In this document: positions 1 to 11,110 of the stretch, in pieces | How the letters are laid out: each line of letters starts with the position of its first letter | Position numbering within the stretch: the stretch's first letter is position 1 | Assembly: GCA_021234155.1 (NCBI GenBank) | Contig: JAJEKV010000047.1 | Location: 3,028,494 to 3,092,493, forward strand | DNA from: Isoetes taiwanensis | Taxonomy: Eukaryota > Streptophyta > Lycopodiopsida > Isoetales > Isoetaceae | Direction: 5' to 3' | DNA: 64,000 nucleotides | Program-made: the position numbers and the translations under genes | Notes under the pieces: generated by a model | What the model saw: the letters and a program-made list of their open reading frames with translations, nothing else | Told to the model about the DNA's origin: nothing | Database searches by the model: none

Positions 1-74
1 ATCCTTGGAGAAATCAGGCAATTCCAGGCCGATCGAGCTGCGGCACCAGATGCTCCAAAATCGAGCACTTCCAT
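1..74 (-). CDS. 5' end of a second phospholipase A1-like gene (cut by window edge)
   Basis: Read on the minus strand from the ATG at 74, the 24 codons are base-for-base the same as the start of the intact lipase at 21,306 (MEVLDFGASGAAARS...). The rest of the gene lies beyond position 1, so it is unknown whether it is intact. The two copies are head to head, about 21 kb apart. In the intact copy this segment is the start of a probable chloroplast transit peptide. Identity through the start codon and into the leader (with small indels there) points to a fairly recent inverted duplication. Confidence 0.75.
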   Translation of the reverse strand, partial: MEVLDFGASGAAARSAWNCLISPR

Positions 75-364
75 TTTTTGAATTTGAAAAAAGGAAAGAT
101 AAGGATTACCCAATCCCGAGAAGAGGGAAAACCACCGGAGCTGCTATGGTGTGAGGACGAATGGATGCTGATGGATGCTGAAAAATTATCGGCCGCAAGG
201 AGGAAGAACAGAGACTCGGCTATGGCGAGCTTACAGATTATGGAAAAGGAATCAAATCAGAGATCAACTCTGCAATTTGGAGGCTAAAAACACAGAGATA
301 TGGAGATCATTGAAGAAAACTGGTAATTTTAGGTTGGATTGGGTGTAAAAGGAGGGATTTTATA
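75..364 (-). promoter_or_regulatory. Duplicated leader and TATA-like box of the left lipase copy
   Basis: About 260 bases upstream of the minus-strand ATG align with the leader of the intact lipase (about 21,083-21,305), with a short tandem expansion near 160-180 and an extra ~20 bases near 283-305. A TATAAAATC-like box lies on the minus strand at 356-364. Upstream of it the similarity fades, so the two copies may be driven by different promoters. The plus-strand reading frame across this leader is an antisense coincidence. Confidence 0.55.
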
Positions 365-365
365 G

Positions 366-605
366 AGGTGCAGATTTGACCGCATAGTTCAAACGCGCAT
401 AGGGGCGGGAGGTGTGGTTGATTTCGGGCGCTGAATTAAACCGTGTATGATAAAATTTTCGCATCACGCAGTGTAGTGCCCCATAATGAAGGAAGGAAGG
501 TATTTTCGCATCACGCAGTGTAGTGCCCCATTTGGAACGCGTTAGGCTTACATTGGTCCTTTCTCTCCCCATTATTTCATCCTTTTGCTTTTGGAAAAAG
601 AAAAT
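366..605. other. Intergenic, no gene recognised
   Basis: I see no coding signal. A 25-base segment with the phrase TTTTCGCATCACGCAGTG occurs twice (about 456-480 and 502-526), a small local duplication. Confidence 0.5.
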
Positions 606-657
606 GGGTAAAACACGTTCTTCCCAAAAAAAAAAAAAAAAAAAAAAAAGGGTAAAA
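606..657 (+). mobile_element. Ultra-truncated LINE tail with 8-bp target-site duplication
   Basis: GGGTAAAA at 606-613 is repeated at 650-657. Between the copies lie only CACGTTCTTCCC (614-625) and a run of 24 A. The same TAAAACACGTTCTTC phrase immediately precedes the poly(A) of the LINE copy ending at 51,262, so this is most simply a LINE insertion truncated to about 12 bases plus its poly(A) tail. The shared TAAAAC suggests priming at a site with microhomology. Confidence 0.65.
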
Positions 658-1448
658 GGCAAATGAGTGCGCAGAAATACAAAAGAATCTACATGGTAAG
701 ACCTAACCCTTTGAGCGCCCCTCCAATTTGAATATACGCCCCTACTCTCTGTATCCACGTCTCCCTGACGTATCCCTGACGTATCCCACCCCCAATTTCC
801 CAGCTTCTCCTCAGTCTCAAACCACCTGCAATGGGAATATGTAAGTGAAAGTTTCCAGTTCTCGTTTGTCATGGCACAAGTCTTAGCATTGAAATCCCAA
901 TATCTGTTGCCTGGTCCCAGTATACATAACTAACACAGAAAAGTCCGAATCTTTGCCTATCATTACATCATTCAACATAACTAACACACAAAAGTCATAA
1001 GCACTGCTTATCATGTCGTCATTCAGATGAACCATGTTCGTCCTACATCTATACAAATGTTACAACAATCTAGGCAACTTGGACACCGCATGTGGCCACA
1101 TGCCATTCTACCAGTTGTTAGTTGCCACCCTTGCAACGTTCAATTTTGAACAAGCCAATTTAGTACTTTTCTAATATCATTTACTTTCACATCCATGTTC
1201 ACACTCTAATGACAAGGATATTTACACTCAAAACAACATACTATTCCTCCAATAAATTATTATTGAATTTGCTTGTCGTCTGACAAATTTAATGTGCTGC
1301 ATACTCTAGGGCATCAATACCATGTCTAGAATACGAGAATGGCAAAGAGTTTCCAATTGTTGTAAAGGAAGGGGACAATCGAGAGTCCTTGCAAAAATAA
1401 AACTAAGAAAGAAAGGCAAATGAAATATTATGTGTTCTTTAACAATTA
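658..1448. other. Intergenic, no gene recognised
   Basis: AT-rich sequence with no recognisable exon. The phrase TAACACA(C/G)AAAAGTC near 910-990 is repeated locally. Open frames on both strands are short and lack recognisable protein features. Confidence 0.45.
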
Positions 1449-1490
1449 CAAGAAATTTATCGCAGCGGCCAAGGCCGCCGCGAACATTTC
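1449..1490. repeat. GC-rich mini hairpin, copy 1
   Basis: An inverted repeat of about 20 bases per arm with a GCGGCC/GGCCGC core. Its reverse complement matches the element at 30,700-30,744 with only a few differences over about 45 bases, while the flanks are unrelated. It looks like a very small foldback element, possibly two terminal repeats that have lost everything between them. Confidence 0.6.
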
Positions 1491-3619
1491 TTTTGTCCAA
1501 TCCAATGTAAAGGCCATCTTGTGTTGTATATAAGATATTCGATGCAAAAGTTTCGCACCCTTGGAGGAGAATATGCACCTTTTTTCATGGTTGGAGACTC
1601 TTTCTACATTTGTGGGAAGTGCATATTCAAACACTTTGCTAGGGAGTTCATATCGCCTATTGTGTTCCTAATAGCTCAAGCCAGTTGGATTTAATTTTTG
1701 TTTAGGAATTAGGATAGAATAAGTGGCAACCTTGTCAAAATGTGCATGGCCTCCACTAGCAGTTAGTGAGGTAGACAAAGGTATGCATGTCTTAGATTTT
1801 GGATGATGTAGAATATTTTATACCATTAGTACACCCATATAATTTAGTTGTAAGAACATGTTAGACATTATAAACTACTGTTGTGTCATTGCACACTTTA
1901 TTCACTAGAAATCCTAGAGGCCGTTTTATTTTCTGGAAAACGTTGGCTCAGTTTCTCTCACCATGACAGCTTTCTCTCTCAGCTCAGGAAAGCCATGTTT
2001 TTGCACAATTCTTGCTGTATAACTTGTTGCAAAAGGAAAACCTCTCCAATTCTTGGCGGAATGAATAATTTAAGGGCGGCGTCTTTTCTTTGGATTGCAA
2101 GAAGCAGCAGCGCAAACTTAGGCATGCTTTACAGATTTGGGGGTACCTGCACTCATCATTTTTATCATCCTGGCCATTCAAATTAGACAAATAGATGGCA
2201 AAAATAGAGCCAAATTCATTTCGCCGCAGGTATTAGTTTAAGCTAGTCAAAAGGCAAATACAAAACTAGCATATTCGAATAAGGTTTGATGTAGATCATT
2301 TCGAAGGTTTTCTGCAATGGTTTGGAATTGTTTTTTTTTTCCAATGGTTTGGAATGCCCGTTTTTGTAATGGTTCGATATGATTTTTCCCTTCTTTTTTT
2401 TAGAAATTAGGTTTTTTTCCATTTTGGTCGCGGTATGCATCCGTCCTCCTGGAGTTGCAAGTGGCTGCATCAGAGTTGCCGGAATTGGCTAGGTTCCTTC
2501 TAGTTTTGTCCAGGGCATGGAGATGACGGTTGCCATCTCTTGCATCTGGGTCTTCCATCTGATGCATCTACTGCGGGATTTGGCATTATCTGGGCCGGAT
2601 TTTCTCCTGGGTAGCATGGTTCCTGGATCTGGATGCCGCCAGAATAGAGTAGAATGGGCCAGAGAGCTTCCTTGCTTGCTTTAAATTTCTATTCCAGATT
2701 TCTTTCTGGATTTCCTGTGTTATTCACATTCTTATCTCAGGCCGGGATCAGCCGTCTCTGTGCTTTCTCTATTTTGCTGCCTCTGTATGATGTAGCTGCA
2801 TGTGCTGCCTTCACCGGAGCTTATCAGGTTCCACATTTTGCACCAGGCTCAGGCTTCATCGAACCACTGATATGTGCATGTATTTGCACATTTTGGTGTA
2901 TCCATTGTTTATACGTGATATAATTCAATGGTTTAAGAATGGTCAAAACTTAAAAAAAATAAAAAAGGTTGCACATAGCCATAAGGTGGAAATAACAAAG
3001 CATTTCGAATAACGATGTCATATAACATTGTGAATGTGATCAATATGAATATATATACAATGTTGCTTAGACAAATTTCCAGCTTATATTCCAACGCGTA
3101 ATGTCATGCTCTTGATTTTAATGTGGTTATTTGGGGGTCAAGATCTAAGGCAAGTGGTTGAAAAGTGATACATACACTCTTGACGTATTCCCAAGATGGA
3201 TGTTAGTAGCTCATTATCAGCCATTCGACCCGTTCATGGCTTTCTAGTTGTGTGGTTTGTATCTGTATCTTTCCATAAGTCATACCTTCCATAGCCCAGT
3301 CTTAATAACGGAGCAATCTTTGTGCAGCTGCATTAAAAGAACTACCATGAGTAACAAAGATATGGAACACAATAACAAGGAAAAGTCAAAATTACTTACC
3401 ACTTGAAGAGGATAAGACAATCACAACTCTCATGGATGCATTGTTTGGTGTAAGCTCAACTCAACTGGTATTAGATAGATCTTGCCATTCACATGATGTT
3501 TGTAGCAAAGAATAATGTCTTCATTAATATTTGCCACATCTTTCAAAGCCTCAGAAAGCTCCTTTAGACTCTGCCCTTCAAATGTGAACTTGTGCCACTC
3601 TGTTTTGTTTGTAATTCAC
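1491..3619. other. Intergenic, no gene recognised
   Basis: No supported gene. Near 2,315-2,375 the phrase AATGGTTTGGAAT is repeated in a T-rich setting. An open stretch around 2,654-2,923 has no recognisable family features; a decayed LINE tail is conceivable but not shown. Confidence 0.4.
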
Positions 3620-3985
3620 TCTGTTTTATTTACAATGCATGTACAAAATTAGCACTATTAAGTACATTCCCTCAAACCTTATAGTATTTCGCAAACCTCA
3701 ATATATAGTATATAACAACTTATACAGCCATACCCCACAAACGAGGATCGCTATGTACGGTCCAGATCAAGGAATAAAGGGCATATATGCCCATCCGACA
3801 GCTCTCGATGCCCTACGTAATCCCCCGTGTGAATATGCACCCAAACTAAAGGGGGTTTCAGGGGGATTTTAATTTAAATGTATTGGATGCAATAGTTTGT
3901 GTTAATTAATGTTAATGATAGTGATATCTTGTTTGTTATATTAAAAAAAAATTTAGGCCCTTCGGGCCCTAATAAAGGCCTTCTG
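3620..3985 (-). repeat. Dispersed repeat R1 with GGGCCC hairpin, copy 1
   Basis: Minus-strand copy of a family also seen at 10,480-11,050, 39,321-39,660 and 43,026-43,345. Shared landmarks are a CCCCTTTGGTTTGGGTGCAT block, an ACACGGGGG block, an ACGAGGATCGCTATGTACGG block, and an outer hairpin (GGGCCC/GGGCCC around GAA) at about 3,954-3,971 next to an A/T tract. No protein is encoded. It behaves like a non-autonomous mobile repeat. Confidence 0.7.
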
Positions 3986-4587
3986 ACACTAAGGATGGCA
4001 TATATGCATGTAGACTTAATTACTAAGAAGCTTGGTAAAAGAACAACCATAACACATATCTAACTATAATGATCATAATAATAATACGACAAAACAAATC
4101 ATAAAACAATTATCAGGATACATAATGGTTATGTAATGGCTGAAGGCATCCAGGATTCGAACCTGGGTTAAGGCCCATTAAAGAAATATACAATGGTGCA
4201 TGTTGCCTCGAATCTAGGTTACTCTAAAGGCCCATTAAAGAAATATGCATGCCGATGGTGAATGTTGCCTCAAGCATGCTTGTAACAATATTATCCAGCA
4301 AACACGTAATGATAGATATATGAAGTAGTTTTTTGTTTTGCACACATTATCTATAAATAATAGATAAATGCCAAAAGACCCACGAATAGTCGAAGCTGCT
4401 ACTGCTTGCCAACCTGTAGCTGCACATCACCAACACTATAATAAATGTGACAAAACAAACCTCCCAAAGTGGACGGGCTGATCACGTGTGCCACGCGATA
4501 ACAAAACAAAAAAACTCTTCAAATAGAGGGGCTGGTCACGCGTGCCAGGCGACAAATACCTTAAATAATTAAGGGGGGGAGGGTGGA
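3986..4587. other. Intergenic with a short tRNA-like T-arm motif
   Basis: On the minus strand near 4,152-4,166 there is a GGTTCGAATCCTGG-like T-arm motif, but no acceptor, D or anticodon arm can be paired with it. A GGCCCATTAAAGAAATAT segment is repeated at about 4,173 and 4,229. This may be the head of an old tRNA-derived SINE. Confidence 0.3.
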
Positions 4588-4771
4588 TTTCAAAGAATAG
4601 AGAAGAAGGTACTGCTGAGAGAGAAGAGGAAGCGCCGATGAGACGGTGATGAAGAACCACGCCTAATATAGCGATGTCCCAACCAGAGAAGGCATGTAAT
4701 GCATGCATGCGAGACATGCATGCTCGCCCCCTCTAGAATCTCGATCCTAGGGCCCGGATCGATGGAATTCT
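4588..4771 (+). repeat. Direct repeat unit a (~184 bp)
   Basis: Highly similar to 4,963-5,143 (period about 375 bases). Both units contain GCATGCATGC-rich sequence, a CCCCCTCTAGAATCTCGATC block and an end near GGATCGATG. No coding signal is evident. Confidence 0.7.
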
Positions 4772-4962
4772 AGAATGGGGCTCGCATGAAAATGACAAAA
4801 ACCTCCCGAATAGAAGAGAACTTCCTTATCAAAACGGGATCGAGGACGAAGGTCAAAGGATTGTGGCTAAAGAAGAGGCAAGGCCGAGAAAGAACATGCC
4901 ACAACATGAAAGAAATGCCAAATTGGTCAATCCAAGCAGGGAGAAGCCCCTCCCCTGCATGC

Positions 4963-5143
4963 TTTCAAAGAATAGAGAATAAGGTACCGCTGAGAGAGAA
5001 AAGGAAGCGCCGATGAGATGGTAATGAAGAATCACGCCTAATATAGCGATGTCCCAACCAGAGAAGGCATACAATGCATGCATGCGAGACATGCATGCTC
5101 GCCCCCTCTAGAATCTCGATCCGAGGGCTTGGATCGATGAAAT
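4963..5143 (+). repeat. Direct repeat unit b (~181 bp)
   Basis: Second copy of the unit at 4,588-4,771, differing by scattered substitutions. The intervening 190 bases are not duplicated. Confidence 0.7.
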
Positions 5144-6515
5144 TTCTTGGCAAAGGTTTACACAACATCAGCTAAAAAATACAATACATCAAGGAGGAAT
5201 CTTGTTTCCTCAATGTAACCTTTTCTGGAACTGAATGCAAATAACAACTACCCAATGTCATTGTTCTTGCAAAAGTATCCCTAACAAAGAAATTTGCTAA
5301 AACTGCGTAAACCCTTTAATAAATGCGACTGAGTAACAAAGAACGAATCCTGCTATTACTTATGGGTGAGGAAAACCAAAATAGATGTGAAGCGCAGAAA
5401 GTAAAATAGAAAGTCGGACTGAAACGATGAAATGGGGAGGGATGCAAGGATCATTCATATACCATCAGTTTTGATAAGAAGTTTCTTATCATGACTTCAA
5501 ATTGGGATCTGCATACTAGTCTCTAAAATGCATACATACCTTTGATACAATATAATTATGCACTTGGGCCTGTAATGATAGCTAACCAGATTAATGTAGC
5601 ACTTTTGAAGAGCCTAAATCAATGTCAATGAAAGAATGCACTTGAAAGTATATCATCAGACAATAGAATATAACCTGCTATCATCTTGAATATAATTGTC
5701 GCTGGTCATCTGAAAATTTGAAATTATGTGAGTTTACAACAATGAAAAAGGAGTCCTAACCTAAATGAGATTATCAGATAATGTGATATAGCTTGCCTTA
5801 ATCACCATGTCGGCTTGGACTTCACTTTTCACTTCCCTGCTGGTTATCTACATAAAGATAACAAACGCAAGGAAGATTGTCAAGCCTAAACTCATAGAAG
5901 TCCTACCAAATTACTCATCAAAAAATCCGCTAGCAGTAAAATCTTGCATGCAATCTGGCCTTGAAATTTTATAAGTTTCCAAAACCTTGCTAATAGAATT
6001 GTACTATATTTGCTAACACAGACTAATTGGGGTATGTTTTCCTCTATCCTAAATCCCCTTTTTAAATATAGAGTTCCAATTTTTGTTGCAAAAAATATCG
6101 AGGCTTTAAAGCTTGTAGGAATCAATGATAGTGAGATCTATTTTAAAAAGGATTTCACTTCGCTTCAAATTTGCCAAATTTTATACATATATTCTCTTTC
6201 TCAAATCTGTAATAAAAGCTCCAAGGAACTTGCACACAAACTACATAATAATGAAGTTAGACTCTATATAAAAGACACAGAGTAACAATATTAAGTAAAA
6301 GCTAAAGATAGATGCGGGAGATGCGAGCATCTAAAGCATCTAAGCATCTAAAGAATCTATCGATTTTTAAGATGCGTTAGATGCGGCACATAAACTTTTA
6401 AATGATAAATTCGGCAAAGAATAACAGATATAGAGCTATAATAGATGTGAATTGTAACTGTTCTGTTAATAACTATATAACTATAACTGCTGATCCTTTG
6501 TTTTCAACCACTAAA
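5144..6515. other. Intergenic, no gene recognised
   Basis: AT-rich. A 91-codon frame at 6,010-6,285 (+) has no recognisable motif and an AT-driven composition; I do not support it as a gene. AGCATCTAAA and AGATGCG phrases repeat within 6,311-6,395. Confidence 0.45.
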
Positions 6516-6519
6516 TGTT

Positions 6520-7693
6520 GTTTAGACGCGAAATGCTCATGAATGGATAAAAAATATCTGCAGGATTTTGTCCATGCTTCAAAAAATTGGGGCACTCGAC
6601 ACAACCGCGTGCCATAGTGAGAATGTGGAGCCTGCAAAAGACCAGATCTATTTTGTAGCAAATGAATGAAAGAAGCTGCTAACATGCTATCCAATCTACT
6701 CAATATTAATAAAAGGAGATGTGAAATACAAAATACCTCTTAAGTGCAAGCATGTCAACGTCAATGTCCTCGGCAGAATTGAAGATCTGAATGTTGATGG
6801 TGTTCTTACTCTTAGTAAGTGCCATGTTGAAGATGGCCAAAGTGTGATGTTCAGTAACTCTACATAGCATTGGAATCATGATCCATCTGCACTTCAGCCA
6901 ATTTATCCCCAGTAAGAGCTACCTTTACAATATCTCTTCCACGCCGGAGGTCGCCATAGATTTATCTTTTTTTCGCTTGCCTTGCGATGTCTTTTTGCAA
7001 ATTCCATGAAGTCGTCCGGTGGGAAGAACCGGACGTCGGCCTTCTTATCATCCGGAACACGCAAGTCTGCGGTACCTATAACAAGTTGAAAAGGATAAAA
7101 TTACTAACTTGACTTACACATACAAATGAACAAGTTCAATGTCCAGTACCTGGCATACATATCCACATGCCGGTTGAAAAATTTTCCCACATCCATGTCC
7201 AGCACATCTTGTTCAAATAAATAACACTCCATTTCAGGCAAAGATCCTGGGAAAATCCTTGCCTTCTTGAGCTTTATCATTCGGTTGAGCAAGGCATCAT
7301 ATGGCTCAGATTCGAATCGCAATCCGGGTTCAATGACCAGTACATTTACACAAATCATCTATATTCGTCTACTACTATCCATATTATTTTAAAGTTTTTA
7401 ACTTGGATACTAGATGTAAAAAAAATGTAAGATATGTAGATCAATTTACCTGTAGAGATCATTCTTCTGCTCTGCTGATACTGTTTTCTCGGAGTCAGTA
7501 TCCATTTCCTTCCCTTCTTTTTTGGTTTCCTCACTCAGATTCTTATTAGGTCCAGAATCCTCGTCTTCAACCTCTCTTGATTTCTCATTGTCATGAAATT
7601 CAGCCTCCTTTACTATGTCAGAAGCAAGATTTGACACAAACTTAAGATTATCCTGCTCTAGATCTTGACGCTCGGAAGATTCCTCTTCAATAT
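6520..7693 (-). pseudogene. 3' half of a decayed RING-like/coiled-coil gene
   Basis: Minus-strand exon-like blocks continue the gene at 11,111-13,075. The acidic block 7,693-7,452 (Asp/Glu/Ser-rich, frame ...IEEESSERQDLEQD...) starts after a CTAG acceptor whose phase fits the donor at 11,110. Then come 7,355-7,151 (...RIFPGSLPEMECYLFEQD...), 7,075-6,740 (...DVRFFPPDDFMEFAK... and ...IFNMALTKSKNTINIQIF...) and 6,635-6,520 (...RGCVECPNFLKHGQNPADIF..., stop). Reading frames do not join cleanly across the later junctions, so I call it decayed. I do not recognise the family. Confidence 0.45.
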
Positions 7694-7695
7694 CT

Positions 7696-7815
7696 AGCAT
7701 TATCACAGGGGGGCTTTTTTGTGGTTTTATACTTTTTTTTGCATGGTTTTACTATGATTCTGGGCCTGTATTCGTTCATGCATACTATTTGGTATTTCTA
7801 GAGTGTCCCTTATCT
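7696..7815 (+). repeat. Dispersed repeat R2, copy 1
   Basis: Begins near TAGCATTATCACAGGGGG and runs through a T-rich stretch to TTTCTAGAGTG. Similar blocks in the same orientation occur at 36,449-36,570 and 39,846-39,962. Its left edge coincides with the splice acceptor of the minus-strand gene, which suggests insertion right at the intron end. Confidence 0.6.
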
Positions 7816-10125
7816 GCACCGTCCATCTAGTCCATCTCAAATGATTGTACGGTTGTGGTTTAAGCTTTTTGCATGGATTATCTTGATATGCATTCAAATT
7901 AGGCAAACGTACTTTGGTGCTGGAGTTTCAACTAAAATTTTAGAGGTAAGAAGTGTTGTTTTTCCGTCTCTTGATTTGATTGTCTTTACGTGGATTAAAC
8001 CTGAAGAGCATGCCATTTTCCCTTAAGTAATCTATTCTATTGCAGCGGAGAATGCTTGCAACTGCACATCTGATGCATGCATGGAAAGCTCTAAAAGTGA
8101 TGTTTTACAGAACGAGTTACGTCGACGCCCGAGTATATGCTTGCCGCGGACCCATACTGAACCGCGATGCATGCGAAGCTCAAAAAGCCATGTTTCCCGG
8201 ACACGCCATGATCTCGATCACGACAAAACACTTTTTCTCGCTCCTTGCTTCAAAACGTTTCGCTCCTCAAAATTCCTATGCTATTATTGTTCTCGATGCA
8301 AAGAAACACATTCCACACACGATCCCGGTTGTCGATCCCGAACCCATTCCACACAGCCTAGTTTCAGGTTTCCTGTTTGCCCTAGTTCGCAAATTGATGC
8401 TATTATTGTGCCCATTTCACACAAGGACAAATACCTATTGTTGTTAAATAAAATATCAAGTATAGCAAATATTAATGCTTGCATTCCTCTAACTGTGTGC
8501 AGGCGAAAATGAGGAGAATGGCACGCAACAGACGCAACCCACCACCACGCGGCAAAGACGCGGGAGTGATTCAAGGCGAAGGAATAACATATGAGATTAA
8601 TCACCCCCGACAAAGATGTCGAGGTATTCTCAGAATGCATTACATGTAGATAGAACTCTAAGACAAGAAGACCACGGACCGCCTAGCCCCTCAAGTAGAG
8701 ATCCTAGCCCAAAGAGAAGATTAAGAAAAGGGAAGGAAGACAAATTGTTGAGAATTACGATGATGATGAACCGATTAGCATACATACGCCCAGTCAAGTG
8801 ACACGATAATTCAAAACCAACAAGAAGAAATGGAAAAAAGAAAAAAGAAAGGCCAAAGCAAGCGGGTTCAGAAAACAAAAGGGCCAGTTTGGTGGTGATA
8901 TTTCCATAACAATAGGCATTGGTGGCACGATGTGGATCCTAAAATGATAGATAACATTTTAGAATTTTTCATGGACCATTGTTATGCAGACTAGTTGCAA
9001 CAGAGCGAGGATCAAACCTAGATCACTTGCACTTCCAAGGCACGCCTAAACTCAAAACAGTTGAGTACGAGGTGTCAGCAAAGATTATTGAAAGCAGCCA
9101 TGAGATGGGACACTTCAAAGCCAAAGTGAGAGCAAAATAATGTGCGTGACACTTAAGGACACCAAGTTGCATTGCTTTGAAGGCATGTTGGGTTATCAGA
9201 TGAAAGATTTTGGTAAACCCCATTTCAAGTGTTCAGATGCATAATGTGTCATCTCAATGAATTGATGAGAGGAAAAGAGAGATATGCACTTTACTGAGCA
9301 GGAGAGATCAAAGATGAGATTTGTTTGGATCCCAAAACCTTCTTAAAAAAGGTCCAAAGATTTTGCAAATTATAGCATGCACAATCGCCGCAAGCCACCT
9401 CTAACATATGCAATTACGAGATGATTAGAACAGGCAAATTTTATCTAAGTGCACAATGGGCTATACCTACAAATGGGCGTAATCTAGACCAAAGAAGAGT
9501 TGAAACAAAGATATGACTTGATGATGAATCCAGCCCAAAGCTACTCGTGAGAAAAAGTTTCTTTAGTTTTATGGGGACCGCCACCAACAAACACAAAGAC
9601 AGTCCTCAAGAGCTCAGAAAGCAAGAATCCATTTGCTAATCCACCAAGGTATTTTGACGAGCCTCAACCCGTAAAACGAAGACCCGATGAAATTATTGAG
9701 GCACATGTTGCGCATCGAGTTCAAAATACAATTGTAGTTGGTGATGCAAAGCGATGATGAAATCTACCTAACAAACCGAACTCATCCTTTGTAGCAGCTT
9801 TAATGCTTTCTAGTATCACAATGCTAGATATTTTTGTTTAATGTCACATTTGCAATAAAGGAAACCATAGCAACTATTTCTATTCCATCTCTCATTCCTA
9901 TGTTTGTTGTACAATTGTTATTGTAATACTTTCTTTCAACCGCAATTAACTTCTTTTATCGCACATTCATGCGGATATTGATCACCCCAACATGACACCT
10001 ATACATAATGCACCACTTGCTCCTCAAGTCAACAATGACAATGAAGCGTAAATTATTATAGTCCCCGAGAGCCCATCGAAAGTGAAAAACGAACCTCAAT
10101 TAGTTCCTCCAAAGATCAGCGACAA
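7816..10125. other. Unrecognised insert sequence
   Basis: No family recognised. Several open stretches on the plus strand (8,040-8,447, 8,513-8,800, 9,570-9,760) have mixed protein-like composition but repeated stops. Two GCATGCATG(G)AA/AGCTC segments (about 8,073 and 8,167) look like a local duplication. This may be the body of an unknown element that carried the small frame at 10,126. Confidence 0.3.
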
Positions 10126-10389
10126 ATGCCACCACCTCCATATGGTGAAGACCCCATTGACGTGATTTCATTATGGCTAGTCGGATATATCAATGACATG
10201 AGGTCATCCATGCAAAGAAATCCAAACGCATTAAACTCCATTGAAGCCTTTATACATGATGCACATGTTCAGTTGGACGTTGATCAACAAAGGCAGTTGC
10301 GTACTCAAATCAACAGGCTCCATGGTATTTGCAGACTATTCCTTAGACAAATCAACCAAGATGTCTCCCGCATTATAGGACACATTTGA
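10126..10389 (+). CDS. Hypothetical 87-residue protein inside repeat insert
   Basis: A clean frame starting MPPPPYGEDPIDV with an apparently helical, Gln/Arg-rich second half (...DVDQQRQLRTQINRLHG...) ending in a stop. It could be the last exon of a transposon-encoded protein, since 9,570-9,760 upstream also looks coding in patches. I do not recognise the family. No independent promoter was seen. Confidence 0.3.
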   Translation: MPPPPYGEDPIDVISLWLVGYINDMRSSMQRNPNALNSIEAFIHDAHVQLDVDQQRQLRTQINRLHGICRLFLRQINQDVSRIIGHI

Positions 10390-10479
10390 TTTTAAGGTAT
10401 ACAAACACCATAACATATGTTTTCCATCACACATTGACATTCTATGTCATTTCTACACATTATTCAATAATATTATAGT

Positions 10480-11050
10480 TCTAATGCTTTATAATTTTTT
10501 CTTTCATATTTTTTTTTTTTTTTTAAATTTACATTCTATTGCAATTATTTCCAACATTCAATTGTTACCCTAACATAAACCATTGCATTATTAAAAACAT
10601 ATGAAAATCCCCTAAGACCCCCTTTGGTTTGGGTGCATATTCACACGGGGGTCACGAGGGGCAAATGAGAGCCCTTAAATTATATTATATAATGCATGAA
10701 ATTGACACCATATAGTACATTAAGTGAAATCTTATAGTATTTCGCACACTTGCACATACCGTATACAAAAATTTGTACAAGGATACCCCACAAACGAGGA
10801 ACGCTATCTACGGTCCACATCAAGGAATATAAGGCATATATGCCCATCCGAGAGCTCTCGTTGCCCGGAGTGACCCCCCGTGTGAATATGCACCCAAACC
10901 AAAGGGGGTCTTAGGGGGATTTTCATATGTTTTTTAATAATGCAATGGTTTATGTTAGGGTAACAATTGAATGTTGGAAATAATTGCAATAGAATGTAAA
11001 TTTTAAAAAAAAAGCTAAAATATGAAAGAAAAAATTATAAAGCATAGGAC
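10480..11050. repeat. R1 foldback element with ~175-bp arms
   Basis: The arms 10,480-10,655 and 10,875-11,050 are near-perfect reverse complements, from CTTTATAATTTTTTCTTTC inward to the TTTGGTTTGGGTGCATATTC block. About 220 bases between them match the central part of the other R1 copies. Unlike the other copies, which carry the block once, this one carries it at both ends and so forms a long hairpin. Confidence 0.75.
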
Positions 11051-11110
11051 CTGTAAACATAGGATGTCATGGACTTCTCAGCTGTACACTGAAATAAAAT
11101 GCTTTCTTAC

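Larger units (their letters stand above)
7694..11110 (-). other. Swollen intron of the minus-strand gene, filled with repeats
   Basis: The donor at 11,110 (exon ends ...GAAACAG, then GTAAG) and the acceptor at 7,694 (CTAG) join in phase, giving ...AVETDIEEE. The 3.4 kb between them hold an R2 repeat, unrecognised sequence with one small frame, and the 570-bp R1 foldback. Plant introns of this size commonly grow through element insertion. Confidence 0.5.

Noticed and set aside
360-872. 170-codon minus-strand open frame
   Set aside because: It reads through the poly(A) of the LINE tail (a run of Phe on the minus strand) and the promoter of the left lipase copy; no domain is visible.
4141-4180. 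tRNA gene on the minus strand (GGTTCGAATCC)
   Set aside because: Only a T-arm-like motif is present. No acceptor stem, D-arm or anticodon arm can be formed in the adjoining 70 bases.
6010-6285. 91-codon plus-strand frame
   Set aside because: AT-rich composition, no known motif, no promoter or splice context; likely a chance frame.
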